In this document: in pieces, positions 1 through 10,553 of the stretch
Numbering within the stretch: the stretch's first letter is position 1
Layout of the letters: the number at the start of each line of letters is the position of its first letter
Source of the DNA: Ophiodon elongatus
Lineage: Eukaryota; Chordata; Actinopteri; Perciformes; Hexagrammidae
Assembly (NCBI GenBank): GCA_016806645.1
Contig: JACSYO010001857.1
Span: forward strand, 1,268,501-1,332,500
Length of the DNA: 64,000 nucleotides
Direction of reading: 5' to 3'
Notes under the pieces: model-generated
Databases searched by the model: none
Told to the model about the DNA's origin: nothing
The model's input: the letters and a program-made list of their open reading frames with translations, nothing else
Position numbers and translations under genes: made by a program

Positions 1-2271
1 TGGAATTCTTTTCAAGCTCAAGGCTTCGACCTCGACTTCAGCAGGAGGAGGAGCGGGGCTGAACAATTAAAGAAAGAAACCTCTAATGAGGTGGACACTA
101 AAATGTCCCCAGGGGTCATTTTGTCTGTTATTTAAGAAGCGCCGTATTTAGATGACCTCAGTTTCTGTCTGACTAAAAGAAAGTACCGTTTGTGCTCGTT
201 CTCCAGTGCGTGTCCACGGGCAGAACATCGCCCTCGGGGTAATTTGAGAGCACACAGCCGCTGCTTTTGTCTAAACATCTCAGTCACCTGTACCGAGACG
301 TCACTGGCACCTGGGACCGATGTGTCATCCAGCGGGACACCGCGGGCACACAATGGTGACACCACGATGAACACGGGCCAACATAAACAGCATGACAAAC
401 ACTCGGCACAGGACATTGTACATTCACAAGTTTACAAGTGAAGTACAGATGGGGTAATACCCAGAACTAATGGGGCAGCTTATTTAAAGACTGGTGTTGA
501 GATCTGTCACCACCCTAGTTGACGTTTCTATATCCAACATACAATATTGTACTGTAAGTGTCTGCCTTTAAAATAAAAAGACACATATTGATATTTTGTG
601 AGTTAGACATTCAACTGTCGGGACCCCTTCTATAATCTCTACCAGCAGGTTAAATGAAGAGCAGCAGTATGAATACATAAATTAGGACAACTGACCCTTC
701 AACCTGGTTTTGTGTGTTTTTGGAGCTCGTCATGGTCAAACATTGCGTAAAAGTGATACTCGTTACCCTGAAAGGTTGAAAGGAGATATATACACGTTGT
801 GGTGTTGGACCACCATGCTGACAGAAAGTAATGACATCACCTCCCTCTTCCTGATCCCTCCCGAGGATTGGGTGAGATTCTATGGATTTGCAATTCTCCT
901 CATCAATGCCGATTCATGCAGAATCCTGCGTCAGATCGTTGGCAGAGAGCAGACAGACGAGCCTTCCCTCCAGAGACTTTGGGCCGCTGGGTTTTATTTT
1001 CTTTCTTTGATGTGCACATGTTGAATGTTGGCTGTTTGCAACAGGTTTTTACCTTTTCTAGACGCACAATGTGATAGTTGTAAACTCAAGCAGCTGTGTC
1101 TGCGAACGCCCCTTCATGTTTACAGGATCTTCAGCAAGACACTGAACCCCCGTAGCTGACCTCTGACCCCTTGACCACCACTTGGCGGTTGAGAAAATAA
1201 GGGACTTTTCCCGCACACGGATCAACTTTTTGCATTTAAAAAAAAGAAAAACTGTGCTCAATGCACATTCCATACTACTGACTTACGCAATCCTGCAGTT
1301 AAACAATAGGCAGCGTCTTGCGCTCGACACCGTGTGTAACCTCCCCAGATCTAAATGTAATGTGTTGAAAGTCTTTCTCTCCTTTTGAGGCACTGCCTCG
1401 CTGCGTCTTTGTGTGGGGGAGATCCACCTCTTTTGAAAACTGACTTGGAACCCGGCTCATTTGTTCATCCGCGCTCAAAGTTACATCAGCCAGCACCAGC
1501 CGTGCTTCATTCAGGTCTCCCAACACGGCTCAGGTCTCCCAACACGGGACTCGCTCCAATGAGGAGCGAGTCCCCACCGAGCCCTGCACTGCTGTCAGGT
1601 GGTGAAACCTGTGCTGGTGTTTCAGCTGTGACGGGCTCTTTAGTCACGTGAGAGGGCATTCGTCATCAGGACTTCTACCCAGCCTGCGACAGCAGCTGTA
1701 TATCACCTACCGTGGCTTTGGAAGGAGCTTTGTTTTGAAGTTTGAGAAAATAACCCTAATGGTGTCATAGTGATGTCATCGGGGTTACCCCGGCTTCATC
1801 TTGAGACTTCTTTGAGCTCATTCTCTATCAGAAAGCCGGCGTTACAAACTTGGGCGTCAGATTTTGAAAGATGTAGGCGTTTACCGGTCAGGGAGGGTCT
1901 AACGAAAGACGCAATCCAGGTGCATTATGGGACATGTAGGATCCATACTAAAGACTTAAAGTCAGTATTTCTCAGCTTTTGCTTTTTCCATTTGGACCAT
2001 TCTCTTTTTAATTTGTCTCCTGCATGGCCTCCATGTTTGTGGAAGTGCAATGCTAGATGGCCAGAGTGACCCTTTAAACGAGAGGGATTAATAATGCAAA
2101 GTGACAAATTACCATTTAAACTTCAACAACTTTAATTTAAGTTGATTAACTTACTGCATGCTCCATTTTGGGTGGTTGCAGTCGAGCAATGTGACTATAT
2201 GGTTTCTTCTGACATTTGGGATATTTCTTGTTTACAGTTTTTTCCAGCCCTAATCATACAACTTTTCTGTA

Positions 2272-2273
<2 letters not shown>
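1..2273. other. Anonymous non-coding stretch with old repeat fragments
   Basis: No convincing exon is visible; the open frames are short, overlap on both strands and match no family I recognise. The segment around 1880-1945 (around the words gcattatgggacatgtaggat) resembles pieces near 30685, 32945 and 43427, so it is probably a decayed dispersed repeat. The words caagacactgaaccccc near 1133 resemble the body of the SINE found at 31281, so a second small fragment may lie at about 1070-1200. A short tandem duplication (caggtctcccaacacgg) occurs near 1513-1545. Confidence 0.5.
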
Positions 2274-2326
<53 letters not shown>

Positions 2327-2331
2327 GCGTG
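2274..2331. repeat. (GT)n microsatellite
   Basis: About 24 uninterrupted TG units followed by a few GC-interrupted units. It accounts for the Val-Cys run of the open frame crossing it. A complementary CA tract lies about 770 bp downstream at 3104. Confidence 0.97.
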
Positions 2332-2497
2332 CAGCCTTCACTACAGCGGTCCCTCAAAGCTTTGCTGGAGCAATAAAAACACCCACTGAGGCATTATGAC
2401 AACTGGACATAATTAAAAAGCTATCTGACAAAAGGAGGAGGAGCTTCCTGAAGAGAAGACATTACCAGATCGGCTCTCCTTCTTGTGTAAGTAAGGT

Positions 2498-2536
2498 GAG
2501 GGGGCACGGCGAGGAGGCACGGCGAGGAGGCACGGA
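2498..2536. repeat. 13-bp tandem repeat, three copies
   Basis: Three head-to-tail copies of gaggaggcacggc, with one substitution in the first and one in the last. It lies in a purine-rich stretch before the poly-C tract. Confidence 0.85.
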
Positions 2537-2644
2537 GAACAGAGCGGGTTCGAACGTGGACAGTCACTGTGTGGCAACCGGGTATTTTTAGCAGTCAGAA
2601 GGGCAACGATAGCATCTGAACTGGCCACTTAAAAACACGCCTTC

Positions 2645-2645
<1 letters not shown>

Positions 2646-2679
<34 letters not shown>
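2646..2679. repeat. Poly-C (poly-G) tract of 34 bases
   Basis: A pure run of 34 C on the plus strand. Such a tract can form a G-quadruplex on one strand and an i-motif on the other, and its length is prone to sequencing and assembly error. It creates the poly-Gly run in the minus-strand open frame 2629-3255, which is not a gene. Confidence 0.95.
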
Positions 2680-2681
<2 letters not shown>

Positions 2682-2700
2682 TCAATCTACTCTTTGTTTG

Positions 2701-2737
2701 CGGCCACGAGCAGCCGCAGAGCGGCTGCTCGTGGCCG
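2701..2737. repeat. Perfect 16-bp inverted repeat (hairpin)
   Basis: The arm cggccacgagcagccg at 2701-2716 is exactly complementary to 2722-2737, with a five-base loop, cagag. It lies 21 bases after the poly-C tract. No T-run follows and no gene ends here, so a terminator reading has no support. Confidence 0.9.
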
Positions 2738-3101
2738 GGATCAGAACGAGTTGCTTCCAAAAAATGATTATGAAGATGAACATGAAGCATCACAGCTGAG
2801 AAAGTGACAAAAATCAAACTTATGAAAGCAAAGTAAAGTAATCCGCTGAGGGCGCGAGGCCTCAGAGGAAACCACTGACTGAGATAAGCGGTGACGTCAA
2901 AGAGACACAAACAGCTCGCGGGAGAGCGCATCGACTTTGCCCACGAGCTTTTTTTTGGAGATGGAATCGAGTCAGAACAATATTTCCAACCGGAGAACTC
3001 ATGAGTGTTTCTGAGCCAGTGTTTTGCAATCATAACACATTTATTAGCCTCCCGGGAGTCAGCGTGCTGCTGTTGCATAAAGCCTGTACCATAAGCTACC
3101 C

Positions 3102-3103
<2 letters not shown>

Positions 3104-3151
<48 letters not shown>
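3104..3151. repeat. (CA)n microsatellite
   Basis: An uninterrupted CA tract of about 24 units. It produces His-Thr and Cys-Val open frames on the two strands that are not genes. Confidence 0.97.
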
Positions 3152-3152
<1 letters not shown>

Positions 3153-4060
3153 CCCCATGTTGATCCCTTCGGGGGGAAATAAACTTTCGTATCTGTGAAA
3201 GCAGCGGCAGGAATGATGCGAACCGATAACAGTCATAACAGTCATAACTGTCCATAACTGTTGCCTTTGTGTGTTTTCTGTCAGAAAAATAAAATAAAAA
3301 AATAAAACCCAGAAAAGGCGGACATCAGGCTCAGCGCGCACGCGGAGTCCCCCTTCCCGCATGTGTGCACTTATTCAACCGGACGGGAGTGCGTGCTTTT
3401 GGGGAAAAATCGGACACTAAATGGCCTCCGTGCACCCGAACCACAGCGCCACATCACGCACCCGCAAACGAAGGCGCGTGTTGGGCGTTGAAGCGCTGCT
3501 TCAGGCAACACGGCAACCCGGCAACACGGCAACCCGGCAACACCCCGCAGGAAGCGCGCTGCGCTGCCGCTACACATGCGGGAGCTGCTTGACTGTCCTC
3601 TAAGATCATAAACTAACACGAGAACAGTCATAAAGGAAAACATTACACACAAGACTTAAAAACAACAACAACAAGTGACATGTTGTTGTTGTGTAGTCCG
3701 GACAGACTCAATGGGCCAGCAGGAGGCCGGGGCGCAGGGGACCAGCGGATCGCCGGGTTGGGATGTAAATACATCAAAAAAGTAAAAAGATTAGCGGACT
3801 AAATGCTGGGGAGGAAGCGAGGAGGAGAGGAGGGGAGGGGGAGGGGGGAGGGCGCTTACCTAACGTGTCGGTGCGGCGGACAGCTGTAGCTGGCGGAGGA
3901 GAGGAGGCGGCGGACTAGTGGAGACCAGAGTTGGAGACCCTTCCCATTTAACAAGCGGCGAGACTGAGTGGAAATTTCCATCTGCCATGTGATGATGGCA
4001 ACTCCTGGAGCGTCGTGTTACACCGCCAAGCTGATGGGGGGGGGGGGTCGTGCTCTCACG
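3152..4060. other. GC-rich stretch, possible CpG island, no gene found
   Basis: The segments 3320-3600 and 3700-3960 are rich in G, C and CpG compared with neighbouring DNA. They hold a 16-bp tandem (cggcaacacggcaacc type, about 3508-3545) and a small inverted repeat (acaacaaca against tgttgttgt, about 3661-3692). Such composition can mark a promoter, but I see no first exon with a clear donor and no convincing protein on either strand. A 21-bp purine-rich word at 3889-3909 recurs beyond the minisatellite at 8710-8730. Confidence 0.45.
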
Positions 4061-7000
4061 GAGCCCCTTCACCCCCCCCCCCTCCCCAGGTCCTACTCCC
4101 ATGGAGCCCCCTCCCTCCCCCCCTCCCTCCCCAGGTCCTACTCTCACGGAGCCCTCCCCTTCCCCAGGTCCTACTCTCATGGAGCTAACCCCCCACCCCT
4201 GGTACTCTCACGTAGCCCCTCCTTTCCCAGGTCCTACTCTCATGGAGCCCCTCCTTCCCCAGGTCCTGCTCTCATGGAGCCCCCTCCCCAGGTCCTCTCA
4301 CCGGGCTCCCCTCCGCCCCCAGGTCCTACTCTCATGCAGCCCCTCCTTCCCCAGGTCCTACTCTCATGCATCCCCCTCCTTCCCCAGTACTCTCATGCAG
4401 CCCCCTCCTTCCCCAGGTATTACTATGATGCAGCCCCTCCTTCCCCAGGTATTACTCTCATGGAGCCCCCCCCCCCCAGGAATTACTCTCATGCATCCCC
4501 CTCCTTCCCCAGGTCCTACTCTCATGCATCCCCCTCCTTCCCCAGGTATTACTCTCATGGAGCCCCCTCCCTCCCCAGGTATTACTCTCATGGAGCCCCT
4601 CCTCCCCAGGTCCTACTCTCACGGAGCCCTCCCCTTCCCCAGGTCCTACTCTCATGGAGCTAACCCCCCCCCACCCCTAAGGTATTACTCTCACGTAGCC
4701 CCCACCTTTCCCAGGTCCTACTCTCATGGAGCCCCCTCCTTCCCCAGGTCCTGCTCTCATGGAGCCCCCTCCCCAGGTCCTACTCTCACGGAGCTCCCCC
4801 CCGCCCCCCCAGGTCCTACTCTCATGCAGCCCCTCCTTCCCCAGGTCCTACTCTCATGCAGCCCCCTCCTTCCCCAGGTATTACTCTCATGCAGCCCCCT
4901 CCTTCCCCAGGTATTACTCTCATGCATCCCCCTCCTTCCCCAGGTATTACTCTCATTCATCCCCCTCCTTCCCCAGGTATTACTCTCATTCATCCCCCTC
5001 CTTCCCCAGGTATTACTCTCATGCATCCCCCTCCTTCCCCAGGTATTACTCTCATTCATCCCCCTCCTTCCCCAGGTATTACTCTCATGCAGCCCCCTCC
5101 TTCCCCAGGTATTACTCTCATGCATCCCCCTCCTTCCCCAGGTATTACTCTCATTCATCCCCCTCCTTCCCCAGGTATTACTCTCATGCAGCTCCTCTTT
5201 CCCCAGGTATTACTCTCATGCAGCCCCCTCCTTCCCCAGGTATTACTCTCATGGAGCCCCCTCCTTCCCCAGGTATTACTCTCATGCAGCCCCTCCTTCC
5301 CCAGGTATTACTCTCATGCATCCTTCCCCAGGTATTACTCTCATGGAGCCCCTCCTTCCCCAGGTCCTACTCTCATGCATCCCCCTCCTTCCCCAGGTAT
5401 TACTATGATGCAGCCCCTCCTTCCCCAGGTATTACTCTCATGGAGCCCCCCAGGTATTACTCTCATGCATCCCCCTCCTTCCCCAGGTCCTACTCTCATG
5501 CATCCCCCTCCTTCCCCAGGTATTACTCTCATGGAGCCCCCTCCCTCCCCAGGTATTACTCTCATGGAGCCCCCCAGGTATTACTATGATGCAGCCCCTC
5601 CTTCCCCAGGTATTACTCTCATGGAGCCCAGTTATTACTCTCATGGAGCCCCCCAGGTATTACTCTCATGCAGCCCCTCCTTCCCCATTACTCTTATGGA
5701 GCCCTGCCCCCAGTTATTACTCTCATTCATCCCCCTCCTTCCCCAGGTATTACTCTCATTCATCCCCCTCCTTCCCCAGGTATTACTCTCATTCATCCCC
5801 CTCCTTCCCCAGGTATTACTCTCATGCATCCCCCTCCTTCCCCAGGTATTACTCTCATTCATCCCCCTCCTTCCCCAGGTATTACTCTCATGGACCCCCC
5901 AGGTATTACTCTCATGCATCCCCCTCCTTCCCCAGGTATTACTCTCATGCAGCCCCCTCCTTCCCCAGGTATTACTCTCATTCATCCCCCTCCTTCCCCA
6001 GGTATTACTCTCATTCATCCCCCTCCTTCCCCAGGTATTACTCTCATGCATCCCCCTCCTTCCCCAGGTATTACTCTCATTCATCCCCCTCCTTCCCCAG
6101 GTATTACTCTCATGCAGCCCCCTCCTTCCCCAGGTATTACTCTCATTCATCCCCCTCCTTCCCCAGGTATTACTCTCATTCATCCCCCTCCTTCCCCAGG
6201 TATTACTCTCATGCATCCCCTCCTTCCCCAGGTATTACTCTCATGCATCCCCTCCTTCCCCAGGTATTACTCTCATGCAGCCCCTCCTTCCCCAGGTATT
6301 ACTCTCATGCAGCCCCCTCCTTCCCCAGGTATTACTCTCATTCATCCCCCTCCTTCCCCAGGTATTACTCTCATGCAGCCCCTCCTTCCCCAGGTATTAC
6401 TCTCATGCAGCCCCTCCTTCCCCAGGTATTACTCTCATGCAGCCCCTCCTTCCCCAGGTATTACTCTCATGCAGCCCCTCCTTCCCCAGGTATTACTCTC
6501 ATGCAGCCCCCTCCTTCCCCAGGTATTACTCTCATTCATCCCCTCCTTCCCCAGGTATTACTCTCATTCATCCCCTCCTTCCCCAGGTATTACTCTCATG
6601 CAGCCCCTCCTTCCCCAGGTATTACTCTCATTCATCCCCTCCTTCCCCAGGTATTACTCTCATGCAGCCCCTCCTTCCCCAGGTATTTCTCTCATGCAGC
6701 CCCTCCTTCCCAGGTATTACTCTCATGCAGCCCCCTCCTTCCCCAGGTATTACTCTCATGGAGCCCCTCCTTCCCCAGGTATTACTCTTATGGAGCCCCT
6801 GCCCCCCCAGTTATTACTCTCATGCAGCCCCCTCCTTCCCCAGGTATTACTCTTATGGAGCCCCTGCCCCCCCAGTTATTACTCTCATGCATCCCCCTCC
6901 TTCCCCAGGTATTACTCTCATGCATCCCCCTCCTTCCCCAGGTATTACTCTCATTCATCCCCCTCCTTCCCCAGGTATTACTCTCATGCAGCCCCCTCCT

Positions 7001-8240
7001 TCCCCAGGTATTACTCTCATTCATCCCCCTCCTTCCCCAGGTATTACTCTCATGCATCCCCCTCCTTCCCCAGGTATTACTCTCATGCAGCCTCCTTCCC
7101 CAGGTATTACTCTCATGGAGCCCCTCCTTCCCCAGGTATTACTCTCATGCAGCCCCTCCTTCCCCAGGTATTACTCTCATGCAGCCCCTCCTTCCCCAGG
7201 TATTACTCTCATGCAGCCCCCTCCTTCCCCAGGTATTACTCTCATGCAGCCCCCTCCTTCCCCAGGTATTACTCTCATGCATCCCCTTCCTTCCCCAGGT
7301 ATTACTCTCATGGAGCCCCTCCCCCCAGCTATTACTCTCATGCAGCCCCCTACTTCCCCAGCTATTACTTTCATGCATCCCCCTCCTTCCCCAGGTCCTA
7401 CTCTCATGCAGCCCCCTCCCTCCCCCCCAGGTATTACTCTCATGCGTCCCCCTCCTTCCCCAGGTATTACTCTCATGCAGCCCCCTCCCTCCCCCCCTGG
7501 TATCACTCTCATGCATCCCCTTCCTTCCCCAGGTATTACTCTCATGGAGCCCCTCCCCCCAGGTATTGCTCTCATGCAGCCCCCCCCGGTTTGAGGTATT
7601 ACTCTCATGCATCCCCCTCCTTCCCCAGGTCCTACTCTCATGCATCCCCCTCCTTCCCGCCCAGGTATTACTCTCATGCAGCCCCTCCTTCCCCAGGTAT
7701 TACTCTCATGCAGCCCCCTCCTTCCCCAGGTATTACTCTCATGCATCCCCTTCCTTCCCCAGGTATTACTCTCATGGAGCCCCTCCCCCCAGCTATTACT
7801 CTCATGCATCCCCCTCCTTCCCCAGGTATTACTCTCATGCAGCCCCCTCCCTCCCCCCCTGGTATCACTCTCATGCATCCCCTTCCTTCCCCAGGTATTA
7901 CTCTCATGGAGCCCCTCCCCCCAGGTATTGCTCTCATGCAGCCCCCCCCAGGTATTACTCTCATGCATCCCCCTCCTTCCCCAGGTCCTACTCTCATGCA
8001 TCCCCCTCCTTCCCCAGGTATTACTCTCATGCAGCCCCTCCTTCAGGTATTACTCTCATGCAGCCCCTCCTTCCCAGGTATTACTCTCATGCATCCCCCT
8101 CCTTCCCCAGGTATTACTCTCATGCATCCCCTCCTTCCCCAGGTATTACTCTCATGCAGCCCCCCCCCCCAGGTATTCCTCTTATGGAGCCCCCCCCCCC
8201 CGCCCCAGGTATTACTCTCATGGAGCCCCCCCCCCCCAGG
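4061..8240. repeat. 4.2 kb minisatellite, about 33-bp unit, roughly 125 copies
   Basis: The array is built from units reading gtattactctcatgcat followed by ccccctccttccccag, usually 33 bp and sometimes 32 bp. The main variation is after ctcat: gcat, gcag, tcat or ggag. The edges are more degenerate, with gtcctactctcatg in place of gtattactctcatg. Because 33 is a multiple of three and the unit lacks plus-strand stops, all three plus frames stay open for about 900 codons, giving 11-residue repeats such as SPGITLMHPPP; minus frames give repeats such as MHESNTWGRRG. Larger duplicated blocks exist, for example 7501-7595 recurring at 7863-7950. I see no promoter, splice structure or non-repeat domain, so I call it satellite DNA and not a protein gene. 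Confidence 0.95.
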
Positions 8241-9376
8241 TACGACTCATTTCAACACTTTACGCGTCTGGGAAAACATGTTATTGACATTTTGGAGCAG
8301 AATCTTCCGGGTTAATTGTTCCTTCATCTCCAAACACACACACTGTATCTTCAGACATGCTGCAAGGGAGGGGGGAGGGGGCGTGTCGTTTCAGATTAAA
8401 AAAAAAAAGAAAGAAAGAAGAAAAGAGAAAAGGGAGAGGGTTGTTTAATGAGTGTGCCCGTCTACTGACTGGGGATCCTTTGTTTACATTCCGCCCGGCC
8501 ACGTTGTCCGCCTCTCCCTCCCTCCCGACCGACCGACCCTACATCCTCTCCCGACCCCTCCCTCCCTCCCTCCCTCCCGACCCCCCCGCCTCTCCCTCCC
8601 GACCGACCCCCCCTTCTCTCCCGACCCCTCCCTCCCGACCGACCCCCCCTCCTCTGCCGACCCCTCCCGCCCCTCCCGCCCCTCCCTCACGACCCCACCG
8701 CCCCAACGCGCTGGCGGAGGAGAGGAGGCGTTAAAGGGGAAGTATGGGGAGGGGGAGAGAAAACACTGGAGGGAGGCGAGAGGTGGGATTAGTTTTATGA
8801 AGTGCACGTGTTATGGACGCGAGCAGGAGCGTCGGACTGAAGTTGCGTCTAGAGGAGCTCGTACTTTATTTCCGCTCTGCGGTGGGCTCACTTCCACTGC
8901 AACAAATACCACCTCAAATATTAATGAAGAACAAACCTACAAACAAAACCCTTTTTTTGTTGTTGCTTGTGATAAGTAAAAAAAAAAAACTACTTATGGA
9001 ACAAGGGACAATTCGCTTTTATTTCTTGAAATAAGATGTTATATTTAGGCCTTATAAAATAAAATAATCCTTTATTAAACAAACAAACAAGATATATAAA
9101 TCGAAAAACAAGATCAAAACCAGTAACATAAATAAGTAATCATACAGTAAAGGTATAATAAATAAGTGAAAAACGTAAAAAACAACAAAAACTGAAATAT
9201 AATATAATTGGACTGAATGGTTGCTAATATTGCACAGTGGATTGCACATATTATTTATATTTCACATTATAAAAAGAGCTATATTCCACAATAAGAAAGT
9301 GTTATAATAAGCCTGTAATGATCAAAATAGGTATTTTTTTCCCCTCAACAAGATATTCAAGATGCGCTGTCTAAAA
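8241..9376. other. Low-complexity flank: polypyrimidine tract then A/T-rich DNA
   Basis: From about 8508 to 8700 the plus strand is nearly pure pyrimidine (cctccctccc and gaccgaccccc words). A purine-rich stretch follows at 8715-8790, including the 21-bp word shared with 3889-3909. From 9050 to 9350 the DNA is A/T-rich, with aaataaataa-type runs. No exon is supported. Confidence 0.6.
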
Positions 9377-9737
9377 ACAAATCCCCATCCATCCATCCAT
9401 CCATCCATCCATTGTCATCCTCTTATCCGGGGTCGGGTCGCGGTGGCAGCAGCCCAGCAGGCTGACCCAGGCTTCCCTGTCACCCGCAACACGTTCCAGC
9501 TCGTTCTGGGATCCCGAGGCGTTCCTAGGACAGCTGGGAGATATAATCCCTCCAGCGTGTCCTGGGTCTTCCCCGGGGCCTCCTACCAGGTGGGCGTGCC
9601 TGGAAAACCTCTAATGGGAGGTGTCCAGGAGGCATCCTGATTAGATGCCCGAACCACCTCAGCTGACTCCTTTCAATACGAAGGAGTCGCGCTTCAACTC
9701 CAAGTTCCCTCCTGATGTCCGAGCTCCTTATCCTATC

Positions 9738-10553
9738 TCTAAGGCTGAGCCCTACAGAGGAAACTCATCTCCTTACCCTATCTCTAAGGCTGAGCCCGGC
9801 CACCCTACAGAGGAAACTCATCTCCTTACCCTATCTCTAAGGCTGAGACCAGCCACCCTACAGAGGAAACTCATCTCCTTACCCTATCTCTAAGGCTGAG
9901 CCCAGCCACCCTACGGAGGAAACTCATCTCCTTACCCTATCTCTAAGGCTGAGCCCAGCCACCCTACAGAGGAAACTCATCTCCTTACCCTATCTCTAAG
10001 GCTGAGCCCAGCCACCCTACGGAGGAAACTCATCTCCTTACCCTATCTCTAAGGCTGAGCCCGGCCACCCTACAGAGGAAACTCATCTCCTTACCCTATC
10101 TCTAAGGCTGAGCCCAGCCACCCTACAGAGGAAACTCATCTCCTTACCCTATCTCTAAGGCTGAGCCCAGCCACCCTACAGAGGAAACTCATCTCCTTAC
10201 CCTATCTCTAAGGCTGAGCCCGGCCACCCTACAGAGGAAACTCATCTCCTTACCCTATCTCTAAGGCTGAGCCCAGCCACCCTACGGAGGAAACTCATCT
10301 CCTTACCCTATCTCTAAGGCTGAGCCCGGCCACCCTACAGAGGAAACTCATCTCCTTACCCTATCTCTAAGGCTGAGCCCAGCCACCCTACAGAGGAAAC
10401 TCATCTCCTTACCCTATCTCTAAGGCTGAGCCCGACCACCCTACAGAGGAAACTCATCTCCTTATCTAAGGCTGAGCCTGACCACCCTACAGAGGAAACT
10501 CATCTTACCCTATCTCTAAGGCTGAGCCCGACCACCCTACAGAGGAAACTCAT
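9738..10553 (-). repeat. 53-bp satellite derived from the LINE's own coding sequence
   Basis: About 16 tandem copies, period 53 bp (for example 9841, 9894 and 9947). Read on the minus strand, each unit runs from atgagtttcctctgtagg through ggctcagccttagagatag to ggtaaggag. That matches the single-copy stretch 53386-53438 of the other LINE, which codes MSFLRRVAGLSLRDRVR. The array's distal border at 9738 continues into the following LINE sequence (gagctcggacatc), so it grew in place. Since 53 is not a multiple of three, the frame shifts at every copy. One unit at each end is shortened. Confidence 0.93.

Noticed and set aside
2701..2737. Intrinsic terminator or microRNA precursor
   Set aside because: There is no T-run or gene end. 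The arms are only 16 bp, short for a microRNA hairpin, and lack the expected mismatched stem.
2629..3255. 208-codon minus-strand frame with Gly and Cys-Val runs
   Set aside because: It is built from the poly-C tract and the CA microsatellite, with no family likeness between them.
4856..8448. Three overlapping plus-strand open frames of about 910-926 codons, and many minus-strand frames, as a giant repeat protein
   Set aside because: They are produced by a 33-bp tandem unit without stops. All three frames are open together, no non-repeat domain or promoter is present, and the frames drift where units are 32 bp long.
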